Below, one piece after another: positions 1-19,254 of a stretch of DNA of 64,000 bases. The stretch spans positions 11,408,001 through 11,472,000 of the forward strand of contig NC_064443.1 in assembly GCF_023343835.1 (NCBI RefSeq), given 5' to 3'. The stretch is from Lagopus muta. Its lineage: Eukaryota > Chordata > Aves > Galliformes > Phasianidae. Within the stretch, counting starts at the first letter, position 1. Every line of letters starts with the position of its first letter. A program made the position numbers and the translations under genes. The notes beneath the pieces are model-generated. The model was given only the letters and a program-made list of their open reading frames with translations. It made no database searches and was not told where the DNA came from.

Positions 1-8119
<8,119 letters not shown>

Positions 8120-8330
8120 CGCACCGCGGCACCGGGCCCGCTGCAGCTGGCCTGCGGCCTGGGGGGGCTCCCCCCGCCTTCCCGGTGCCCCCAGAGCTGT
8201 AAATACTGTACAGCCCTGCCCTTTAAATTATTCCCCCCGGGAGGGGGGGGGGCGGCCCCGGGAACGGAACGGGGGCGGCGGCCCCGCGCTCGGACGTGTT
8301 TGTATTTATTTTGGAGGAAAAAAAAAAAAA
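8120..8330 (+). other. BRPF1 3' UTR
   Basis: This GC-rich tail follows the BRPF1 stop. It contains an AT-rich block near 8200-8235 (GTAAATACTGTACAG, then TTTAAATTATT) and a TATTTATTTT run before an A-tract at about 8318-8331. No canonical AATAAA was seen; poly(A) addition probably uses a variant signal in the AT-rich part. The exact end is not determined. Confidence 0.5.
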
Positions 8331-8339
8331 TCTATTCGT

Positions 8340-8781
8340 TCGTACGCAGCCGCCCTCCCCGCCACCGCCGTAACGGGAGTCGGGCGGAGGGAGGGACGAG
8401 GGTACTTCCGGGGTTGGGCCAGCGAGAGGCCGGAAGTGGGCCAGAGCGGCGCCAAAAGAGCGGGAAGCGGCGCTCTGCGTGCCTGGGTGGGGGGAGCTCT
8501 ATGGTGGCGGCGGTGGCTGGGGGTACTGGACGGGGCGGGGAGCGGGCTTTGGGGCGGCGTGGGGATGGGAGGGGGGAGAGGATATGGGGGGGTACGTGGG
8601 GTGTGCGATGGGGGCGGGGATGGATGGGACTGGGGGTGCAGAGCAGGGTGCTGCGGAGCATTGTGAGACAAGTGGGCACCCGCAGGAGTCCTCACCTGAG
8701 CTGAGCGTGCCGTGGGTGCAGGTGGGTGTCATGGTGTGAGAGTGCAGCCTGAGCCTATTGCCTCTGCGGGGCCGCAGCCCC
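8340..8781 (+). promoter_or_regulatory. CpG-rich OGG1 promoter and 5' UTR region
   Basis: This GC-rich interval separates BRPF1 from the OGG1 start. Two ETS-type sites face each other: ACTTCCGG at 8404-8411 and CCGGAAGT at 8430-8437. A two-codon upstream ORF (ATG GTG TGA) lies at 8731-8739. An open in-frame stretch without an AUG runs from 8740 to the OGG1 ATG (see findings). No TATA box is visible. The transcription start is inferred to lie near or after the ETS pair. Confidence 0.5.
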
Positions 8782-10207
8782 ATGGCACTGCGGGATGCCC
8801 CCTCGGCCTGCCCAGCCCTGTGGCGGTGGCTGCGCTGCCCTTCAGCTGAGCTGCGCCTGGATCTGGTGCTGGCGTCAGGGCAGGCCTTCCGGTGAGACAG
8901 CAGGGCCTTCCTGTCAGACGGCGAGGCCGTATGAGGCCATTCAGAGTAGCCTGATGCCCGGTGCCTGGCAGGTGGCGGGAGAGCAGCCCTGGTGCATGGA
9001 CAGGAGTGCTGGGTGACCGCGTGTGGACGCTGCGCCAGGAGCGGGACCGCCTGTGGTACACGGTGTATGGCAAGGAGACGCCTGGCCCTGAAACTGACCG
9101 GATCCTGAGGGATTACTTCCAGCTGGACGTGGGGCTGGCGGCCCTGTACCGCACCTGGGGGGCAGCCGACCCCCTCTTCTGCCAGACAGCCACTGCCTTC
9201 CCAGGTGGGGCAGCCCCATGGGGTGATGGCAGCACCCACCTGCTGGGCCCCACTGACCCGTGGTGCTGCAGGGGTGCGGGTGTTGCGGCAGGACCCTGTG
9301 GAATGCCTACTGTCCTTCATCTGCACCTCCAACAACCATGTGGCCCGCATCACCACCATGATCGAGCGCCTCTGCCAGGCCTTTGGCCAACAGCTCTGCT
9401 CGCTGAATGAGAAGCCTTTCCACGCCTTCCCCTCCCTGGCAGCGCTGGCAGGTTGGCAGCCATCCTTTTGTCCCCACGTCTGTCCCCACGTCCCCATTCC
9501 ACGGCTGTCCTCCCACAGGCCCTGAAGCGGAGGCCAAGTTGCGGACGCTGGGCTTTGGCTATCGGGCCCGCTTTGTCAGCGGCACAGCACGCGCCATCGC
9601 CGAGGGAATGGGTGCCGAGGGGCTGTGCCAGCTGCGGGCCGTGCCCTATGCTGAGGCCAGGAGGGTGCTGTGTGCCCTGCCGGGAGTGGGGGCAAAGGTG
9701 GGTGATGGCATGGGGATGGGGACAGGGTGATGGCAGGGCTGATTGTGCATCATGTGGCAGGTGGCTGACTGTGTGTGCCTGATGGCCCTGGACAAGGCAG
9801 AGGCAGTGCCAGTAGACACCCATGTGTGGAACATTGCCCGGCAGCGCTATGGGGCAGCGCTGGGTGCCCGCTCCCTGACTGCCCGTGTGCACCAGGAGAT
9901 CGGTGAGGGCACGAGCTGACACCCACAGCTTGGTGGTGCAAGGGCTGAGCCCCCATTGCTGGCTCTGATCTCTCCACAGGTGACTTCTTCCGTGAACTGT
10001 GGGGCCCCTATGCGGGCTGGGCGCAGGCGGTGAGTACCAACCTCCCCCACACACACACCTGGTTGTCCCTCCCAGTTGTGCTCACCCAGCACCTCTCATT
10101 CCCCCCCACAGGTCCTCTTCTGCGCTGACCTCCGCAAGGACCGGGACAGTCGAAGCCGGGCCAGGAGGGGCCACAGCCAGGCAAGCCATGGGGCTGGGTG
10201 CTCCTAG
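8782..10207 (+). CDS. OGG1: OGG1, 8-oxoguanine DNA glycosylase/AP lyase
   Basis: OGG1 excises 8-oxoguanine opposite cytosine in nuclear and mitochondrial base-excision repair. Seven exons: 8782-8891, 8972-9204, 9272-9451, 9519-9697, 9761-9902, 9980-10029, 10112-10207, giving 329 residues (human about 345). The helix-hairpin-helix motif [11 protein letters not shown] contains the catalytic lysine (codon 9695-9697, the last codon of exon 4). The catalytic aspartate is in VPVDTHVW (codon 9815-9817). SGQAFRW and LGFGYRARF match the substrate-pocket segments. The C-terminal tail is short and has RARR instead of the mammalian KRRK cluster. The start is the first in-frame ATG after the TGA at 8737. 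It gives a shorter N-terminus than human, so mitochondrial targeting is uncertain from this start. CAMK1 is convergent downstream. Confidence 0.95.
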
Positions 10208-10313
10208 GGAAGGGGGCACAGGGGGATCTGAGAGCAGAGTTTGTCTGTCTCCTGCCCACTGCGTGCTGGCCCCTGGGGGGACGAGCCAAGCCAGACACTG
10301 TTTGTCTATTTCC

Positions 10314-10331
10314 TTTATTACAAGGAATAAA
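10314..10331. terminator. Paired convergent poly(A) signals of OGG1 (+) and CAMK1 (-)
   Basis: TTTATT at 10314-10319 is the minus-strand AATAAA for CAMK1. AATAAA at 10326-10331 serves OGG1 on the plus strand. Only six bases separate the hexamers. Each signal lies within the region the other transcript must cross, so the two mRNAs should overlap tail to tail by a few tens of bases. Confidence 0.8.
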
Positions 10332-10764
10332 ATAGAAATGTCCATTTGGAAAATTCTCTTTGAACATGCTAGGGGGCAGATGGAGGGAGGAGGGAGGAGG
10401 GAGCTGGGCTGTAGCCCCCATTGGCTGGTATGGGGGGGCTCCTGGGGGCTTCCCACACAGACTCCACAGCCATGGGGCTCACTCCAGGAGATGGTGAGAA
10501 GCGGGGCAGGTTGCCCTCCCTTACTACTGCTCCCCCCCCCCCCAAAGGGAGCAGATGGGGAGGCAGCAGGACCCCCATGGACCCACCCCATACCCTGTGT
10601 TGTGCCCAGGGGATCTCAAGACCCCCTCAGTCAGAGGGCAGGCGGGGGGTTCTGTTTGCTGGCACCCGCTCACAGTCCAACCCTGCTTTGTAGGGAGGAA
10701 TGTGGGGTGAGAGCCTGGCAGCACCCCTGGACCCATGAGGGTGCAGAATGGCACAGAGCGGGGA

Positions 10765-13136
<2,372 letters not shown>

Positions 13137-13520
13137 GGTGGTCCTGCGGCCGCGGGCTGCGCCTTGAGGGGGACAGGGACGGGGCGTCAGCGCGGCAGCG
13201 GAATGCCGCATCCGTGGGGCCACGGGCGGGGGACGGCGAGGCGACGGGATGGGGCTGTCGGGATGTCGCCCCGGCTGACGGAGGGGACGGGTGGCGGGGA
13301 CGCGGGGACGCCGTGCTGCGGGGATACCGGGCCGCCGCAGCCCCCCCGTGCCCACCCCACGCGTGACACAGCCCCGCCGCGGGCACGGCCCGCGTAGCTC
13401 TGGCAGCGGGGAGCCCCGCACATGGCACCGAGCCGCGGGGTCGCGCACCCTACGACCGCGAGTGGGCGCGGCCGTTACCCCCGCGTGGGCCCCGCCCCGC
13501 CGCGCCCCGCCCGCTCTTAC

Positions 13521-13640
13521 CGACGGTTGCGGCGGCCCCGGCCCCGCGCGGAGCAGCGGCGACTCCTCCTGGCGCGGCACCGCCGGACAGCGCTGACGTC
13601 ACGGCGGGGGGCGGGACCTGCCCGCCGCTCAGCCAATGGG
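13521..13640 (-). promoter_or_regulatory. CAMK1 noncoding first exon and promoter with CRE and CCAAT box
   Basis: On the minus strand a splice donor (CGTCG/GTAAGAG) ends a GC-rich exon at 13521. A matching acceptor lies 5' of the coding start near 13160. Just upstream of this exon sits a palindromic CRE, TGACGTCA, at 13594-13601, and a CCAAT box on the plus strand at 13633-13637. The layout suggests a CpG-island promoter for CAMK1. Promoter identity is inferred from the donor and the motifs. Confidence 0.55.
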
Positions 13641-13866
13641 GGGCGCGGGCGGCGAGTGCCCACGCGTGACCGCGGGCCGCGGAGGGGCAGTGAACGACGG
13701 GGGCGCGCGAGGGGCAGCCCGCGGGGAAGGCGCACAGCGCGTGGCGGAGCGGCGACATCCCGCAGAGGGGACGGCCGCACACGGGGGTAGGATGCCCCCC
13801 TCCCCTGCGTCCCCGCAGCCCCCAGCAGCGCACGACTCCACAGCACGCCGCCAGTGCCAATTCTCC

Positions 13867-13872
13867 TTTATT
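13867..13872 (-). terminator. TADA3 poly(A) signal
   Basis: TTTATT on the plus strand gives AATAAA on the minus strand. It lies about 490 bases past the TADA3 stop, and TADA3 is the only gene ending in this direction here. The CAMK1 promoter begins about 230 bases further on. Confidence 0.7.
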
Positions 13873-14358
13873 GCCCTCTCAGCCACAGAACCCGCGGCTA
13901 CATCCCGAGCCCGCCCTGCCCCCTCCCGCCCCACTCCTCCCCCGACACCGGTGTCCCTGGCTGTCCCCAGAGCCAGCGAGGCACGGGACAGCTCCCAGCC
14001 CAGGCCTGGCAGAGGTCCGGTGCCCAGAATAACCGCGGGAGCGGAAACCAGAGGGTGGCTATTCCCAGGAACGCTGTCACCGGGTCCCCGTGCTCCAGCT
14101 GCGGTTTGGTGGCAGTGGGCAGGAGCTGTGCCCTTGGGCCAGGAGCAGGACTCAGCCTCCCAGTGAAACGTCGCAGCGCTGGGTCACAGCACAGGACCGT
14201 GCACCCGCTGTCCCCAACCCGCAGCGATCCCAGGCAGAGCACAGGCGTGCCAGGAACCTGCGGGGGACAGGGGCACCTCCTCCTCCTCACGGTGCCTCCA
14301 CTCCAGTCTGTGAAATAAGGGGACGGCAGCAACGTGCAGCCCTGTCCTGAGCACCCTG

Positions 14359-16448
14359 CTACCCATCCAGCAGCTTGAGGATGCTCTCCCGCTCCTTCAG
14401 CGTCTTCCACGCCTGATCCTTCTCCTTCTTGGTGGGAGTGCGCTTCTTCTGCCGGGCAGCCATGATCTTGCGGAAGGCGTCCATCACCTCGTTGTCGGCC
14501 ATGCGGACACGCTGCCGCAGCTCTTGCCGGTGCAGCTCCTCCTTGGCCAACCTGGGGACAGAGGACATCATTTCATGCCGCCGGCACTGCACCTGGCCCC
14601 GTGCCCTGCCCACACTCACCGCAGCAGCTCGTGCTTCTTGGCGCGGTTGTGGGCGCTGAGTGCCTTCAGCTCTGCCTGCCTCTTACGCAACTCGGCCAGG
14701 ACCTCATCCTCTGAGTCCTCGGCAGGACGGTCCTCTGACTCCAGCAGGCCCTGGGCCACCAGCTCCTCCTTGATCCGCCCCTCCAGCGACTTGGTGTGGG
14801 GCACGCTGAGAGGGGCGGAGTGGATGCTTTCTGAAGCGCCCACGTTCTGCCCCAATTTGGGCAGAGGAAGTGCCAATTTGGGCAGCACCGAGCTTCGTGG
14901 CACCACAGCAGCTCACCTGAAGGGCTTGTTCTGGCTGCGGGGAGAAGTGCCAGCACCGTCGGCTCCTGAGTCCTTGCCAGCAATCTCAGGAATGGGCGAA
15001 TCCTCCACAGGGGAGATGATGTTTTCCTGGCAAGCAGAGCATGTGGGAAAGGTTCACCTCGCCCTGATGCAGTGACACTGCCTCACAGGGCCATTGCACA
15101 GACCTGCCCCCCTCACCTCCACCAGGGCCTGCAGGAGACGCTGTGTCAGGGGCCCAAAGGGACACCCATCCTCAGGCTGCTCATGCTGGGCCTCTGATTT
15201 CTTCAGCAAGGCATCGACATCTGGGGGGATGCGGGAGGGAGAAAGTTGTGAGTAGCCCTGGTTCTGTGGGAACTGGATGCCAGCCCCCTGAGCTCACCCC
15301 ACAGCTTCAGTGCAGTCCATTACTGCTAGGGAATGGGACAACACCTTTGGTGTCCAGCTCAGTCAGTGGCCCCAGAACACCCTTCTTTTTGTCAGCTGCA
15401 GCTGCTGCCCGGGCACCATCCTTCTGCTCCTCTAGCAGGTCCTCCTGAGCCCAGCGCTGTGAGTAGTGCTTCCCCAGTGGTGGGATCTGCAGCACAGGAT
15501 GGGCCAGGGGCTCAGCACGGGACTGGGGTTGCACTTAGTTGCACCACCCCAGAGGCCATGTGCAATGTTCACAGAGAGGTGTGACCACTCAGCTTGCCCA
15601 ATAGCTGAGGGGTGGACAGTGCAAGGTAGGGTATGGGGTGAGGGAGCATGGGTGGGGGGCTATGCAGTTTGTCACCTTGTAGTGCTCAGCCTCATCCTCT
15701 GGTGGCTTGAGCAGCTCCTCCAGGACCCTGACCTCCTCGTTGGTGAGATCGGCGCAGTACGGCTCCACTGACGCCCAGAACCTGCGAGGCCAGAGCAGGG
15801 GAATAAATGGTGAGGGGGGATGTGGGGGGCACTATGGGAGCAGCTCATGCCCTCCCGCACTGCAAGGAAGGAAACAGCCAATCCCAGTGCCCCCCAACTC
15901 CCCATGCACCTGTTCGGAGCATCGTTTTTAGGAATCCGTGGCACATCAATGGGATCATCCTGGAACTCGTACTCCTGGATCTTGGGCTGCAGGTTTTTGG
16001 ACTTAGGTCTACCAGGCCCAGGCCCCGTCCCGTGGCCCCCTTTGCCCTCCAGCTTCTGCTTCTTGGGCTTGCCGTGCTTGACAGAGGTGCCCACGTCGTG
16101 GTCCTTGCTCAGCTTCAGGAAACGCCGGTCGCCCTTCTTGTCCTGCCAGTCCGTCAGGATCTGGAAAAGAGCAACAGTGTGTCGGGGCACGTGTGCAGGA
16201 CGGTGACAGGGACGTGGGGGTCGCGGACACGGGCAACACACCTGTGTCTCGGCCTCCAGGACACGGAGGCGGCGGCTGGCGGAGGAGAGCAGCGTCTCCA
16301 GCTCCAGCTGCAGCGTGTCCAGCTCCTCGATGCCGATGCCATCGTCCTCGGAGCGGGCCAGCACGGCCGTGTACCGCGGGCACACCTTCACGTGGTCCAC
16401 CGACTTGAAGTCGTGGAACTGCAACGGGCAGTCCTTCAGCTCGCTCAT
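14359..16448 (-). CDS. TADA3: TADA3, transcriptional adaptor 3
   Basis: TADA3 (ADA3) is a nuclear adaptor subunit of the SAGA/PCAF and ATAC acetyltransferase complexes. Eight coding exons in transcript order: 16242-16448, 15910-16160, 15676-15781, 15345-15486, 15117-15220, 14917-15026, 14620-14805, 14359-14551, giving 432 residues, the human length. The N-terminus MSELKDCPLQFHDFKSVDHV and the C-terminus ERESILKLLDG match the remembered human protein. A lysine-rich basic stretch (KHGKPKKQKLEGK) and proline/glycine-rich linker are in exon 2. Acidic SEDRPAEDSEDE and the C-terminal helical region (RQELRQRVRMADNEVMDAFRK, split over exons) form the Ada3 family domain. It is divergently paired with ARPC4, with 598 bases between the two start codons. 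Confidence 0.97.
14849..14886 (-). repeat. Two-copy tandem repeat in a TADA3 intron
   Basis: The motif CCAATTTGGGCAG occurs at about 14852-14864 and again at 14873-14885, 21 bases apart, between TADA3 exons 14620-14805 and 14917-15026. It looks like a simple local duplication with no sign of function. Confidence 0.5.
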
Positions 16449-17046
16449 GGCGGCACCGGGGGGAAACCGGAGAGCGAAGGGAGCGGGGCCCGGGGGCTCA
16501 GGGGGCGGGCCGGAGGGCTCGGCGGGCCGTGCGGCGCGGCGGGGGGCGGGCGGGGCCCGGCGGGGGGCAGGCCCGGGGCGCGGCGCCGGGGGGGGGCCGA
16601 GCTCCACATACGGCCGCTCGCCAACTTCCGGCCCCCGCAGGCCGCGCGCCGCTTCGCCCCGCCCCGCGCCCCCCATTGGCTCAGCCCCGCCCGGCGCACG
16701 CCGCCCATTGGCTCGGCCGGCTCTCCTTCTTCCTTTCCTAATATGGAAGCGCTGACAGGAGCGCACCAAGACCGGCGAGATCACGGGGGGGGCCTCGTGG
16801 GACTACGCTGCCTCCGCGAGGCGCCGCCTCCGCGCTCCTTGACGGGATGCACTGCCGTGCGCCGCGTAGCGTCAAGAGCGTTCGGTGCGGCGCGGAGGGG
16901 CCTTGAGGCGGCCGAGCGGGAGCGGGGAGCGGAGCGGGAACCTCCCGCCTCCTCCCACCTGCCGGGTTGGGGATTCCCGCGCATCCCGGAAGAGAGGACC
17001 GGCCACTTCCGGTTCCGCTTCCCCGGACCGGACCGGAGCCGTCACC
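16449..17046. promoter_or_regulatory. Bidirectional CpG promoter between TADA3 (-) and ARPC4 (+)
   Basis: Only 598 GC-rich bases separate the divergent start codons. Two inverted CCAAT boxes (ATTGG at 16675-16679 and 16707-16711), each followed by CTC, lie 32 bases apart and read as CCAAT on the TADA3 strand. ETS-type ACTTCCGG sites occur near 16624 and at 17005-17012, the latter just before the ARPC4 ATG. No TATA box is seen. A shared housekeeping promoter is inferred from the head-to-head layout. Confidence 0.7.
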
Positions 17047-18561
17047 ATGGTGGGGCGCGGGCGGGAATGGGCTGGGAATGGGCTGAGGGAAGCGGGCAGG
17101 TCTGGGCTGGGAGAGAAGGAGCTGGGCGGGAGTGGGGATGGGCATGAGGGTAGGGATGGGGATTGGGAGTAGGGATGTGGGGATGGGAGTAGGGATGTGG
17201 GGATGGGCATGGTTACAGGGGTAGGGGTGGGGGTAGAAGTAGGGATGGGGGTGGATATGGGGATGGGCCCAGGCGCTGACGCTGTGCTGTGCCCCACAGA
17301 CCGCCACGCTGCGCCCGTACCTGAACGCGGTGCGTGCCACGCTGCAGGCCGCCCTGTGCCTGGAGAACTTCTCCTCGCAGGTAGTGGAGCGCCACAACAA
17401 ACCCGAGGTGGAGGTCAGGTAGGGTTCCTGCCAGCCCCTCCCCAGCCGCATCCACAGACCCAGTGGTGGAGGAGTGTTCCCTGCCCCAGCTCCCTGCCCC
17501 GGAGCTGCCCTGCAGTCCCCATCCTTCACCCCGTGCACTGCAGCCACTGCTGCCTGCCAGGTGCTGGGGGAGCTGCAGAGCAGGAGGGGGATCCTGATGT
17601 GGGAGTGAAGGAAACGCTCTGCATCTCCGGGATCCTTGCAGTGCTCATGCCAGCGAGCACTGAGCCGTGAGTGCTTCCCTGCTGATCAGTTGTGACCTTT
17701 TTTTGCTCCCACAGGAGCAGCAAGGAGCTCCTGTTGCAGCCAGTGATCATTAGCAGGAACGAGAAGGAGAAGGTGCTCATTGAGGGCTCCATCAACTCCG
17801 TGCGTGTCAGCATCGCTGTCAAACAGGTGTGGGGCCGAAGTGGCTGGGGAGGGGTGGTGGGCTGGCAGCTTGCGCTCCTGTGGGGAAGCCTAATTTCCCT
17901 TTCCTCTCTGCAGGCCGATGAGATCGAGAAGATCCTGTGCCACAAATTCATGCGCTTCATGATGATGAGGGCTGAGAACTTCTTCATCCTTCGCAGGAAG
18001 CCCGTGGAGGTGAGGGGGTGGCAGCAGAGCAGCTCCCAGCTCTGCTTCCTTGGGCCTGCACTGCAGATCTGGGCTGCGCTGTCACTGTGCTGTGCTCTCA
18101 TAGCTGTCATACTGCTCCTCTCTTCCTCAGGGCTACGACATCAGCTTCCTAATCACTAACTTCCACACGGAGCAGATGTACAAGCACAAGCTTGTGGATT
18201 TCGTGATCCATTTCATGGAAGAGATCGACAAGGAGATCAGTGAGATGAAGCTCTCTGTCAATGCCAGGGCCCGCATCGTGGCAGAGGAATTCCTGAAGAA
18301 CGTAAGGCTCTGTGAATGTTCCTTCTCTTAGCAGTGGAGCACGGCCCTCAGAGACAGAAGCCTCCCCCACATGGTTGGGGGGTGGCAGCGCTTTGGTGCA
18401 GTTTGTACCCATCCTGGGACATGTGGGGGAGTGCCTGTAAGCATTTTCCACTGGTGTTGAGACCCTTCAAGTGGGCTGAGGGTGAGCAGAGCCGGGAGAT
18501 GTAGCGTGGGACGTTCCAGTGCTGATGGGCACCTGCCCTCTCTCTTGCCTTGCAGTTCTAG
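17047..18561 (+). CDS. ARPC4: ARPC4, actin-related protein 2/3 complex subunit 4 (p20)
   Basis: ARPC4 is a core subunit of the Arp2/3 complex that nucleates branched actin in the cytoplasm. Six exons: 17047-17049, 17300-17418, 17715-17826, 17914-18009, 18131-18301, 18556-18561, giving 168 residues, the human length, with near-identical sequence ([20 protein letters not shown] at the start, FLKNF at the end). The first exon carries only the ATG and the last only Phe plus the stop, both matching the known vertebrate gene structure. Exon 1 start is fixed by the donor directly after ATG and an in-frame acceptor. TTLL3 follows on the same strand; in human the two genes give read-through transcripts. 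Confidence 0.98.
17060..17275 (+). repeat. G-rich degenerate tandem repeat in ARPC4 intron 1
   Basis: Nearly the whole 250-base first intron is built from variants of GGGATGGG, GGGAGTAGGGATG and GGGGTAGG. Many GGG runs lie a few bases apart, so G-quadruplex formation on the plus strand is plausible. The His/Pro-rich ORFs on the other strand are a by-product of this repeat. Confidence 0.75.
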
Positions 18562-18750
18562 GCCGTGCCGTGACTCCGTGGCTTCCCGGTGCCTGTGCAG
18601 AGCCGCATGCCGGGGCTCTCCTGCTCTGGAGAAGGAAAGCTGGGCCCCTGGCTGCAAACCCGTCTCCTCGCTGGCCGGGGCGGAGGCGGACCGGGCTTGT
18701 GCGCACGCGGGGCCAGGCGGCCCCGCTCCCTGTCCTGTCGCATTGTGTTT

Positions 18751-18756
18751 TATAAA
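18751..18756 (+). terminator. Probable variant poly(A) signal (TATAAA) of ARPC4
   Basis: TATAAA sits about 190 bases after the ARPC4 stop in an AT-rich spot of an otherwise GC-rich 3' UTR. No AATAAA is present between ARPC4 and TTLL3. A weak signal would fit read-through into TTLL3. Confidence 0.4.
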
Positions 18757-19254
18757 GAGTTACTTGCTGTACGCCCCGGCTCCCTGCTGTATTGCTGGGG
18801 GAGGGAAGGGGAGGGAATGCCGGGGGGCGGGGATCTAGGGCAGAAGGGGGCGGGGCCCGGAGCGGCACCACGGCAACAGTAAACAGTGGGGGCAGCCCTG
18901 CCGGTGCTGGAAGGAGTGGGTGTGGGCCGGGTGGGTGCTGGGCAGGATGGAGCACAGAGCGGCCTGAGGGAAGCGATTGGGGGTGGCACAGGTTCAGGTG
19001 ATGGGGGAGTAGCTGGTGTGGGACCACAGGAGAGGATGTAGGGCTTAGGGCTGCTGGAAGCCCCCTGCATCCCCGTTGGGTGAGGACACAGTGCAGGAGG
19101 ATCCCCTGCGCTGCATAGAGAGAGGCAGAGCTGCTAGCAGCCTCCCTCACCCCCAGGTTGCCCCATATTCACCCACTCGAGAGCAGGACCGTGGGCACAC
19201 GCAGCCTGGTGAGGGGAGTTCCTGGGGGGAACGCTGCGAGGCTGTGGTGCTGGC

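Noticed and set aside
8499-9497. 332-codon minus-strand ORF opposite OGG1 exons 1-3
   Set aside because: OGG1 on the other strand is certain from its catalytic motifs. The antisense translation is low-complexity and lacks any domain.
15807-17147. 446-codon plus-strand ORF opposite TADA3 and its promoter
   Set aside because: It is antisense to well-supported TADA3 exons and a CpG island. GC-rich sequence keeps the frame open; the translation is Arg/Gly/Pro-rich with no domain.
16872-17297. Minus-strand His/Pro/Ile/Ser-rich ORF
   Set aside because: It is produced by the G-rich repeat in ARPC4 intron 1 read backwards, not by a gene.
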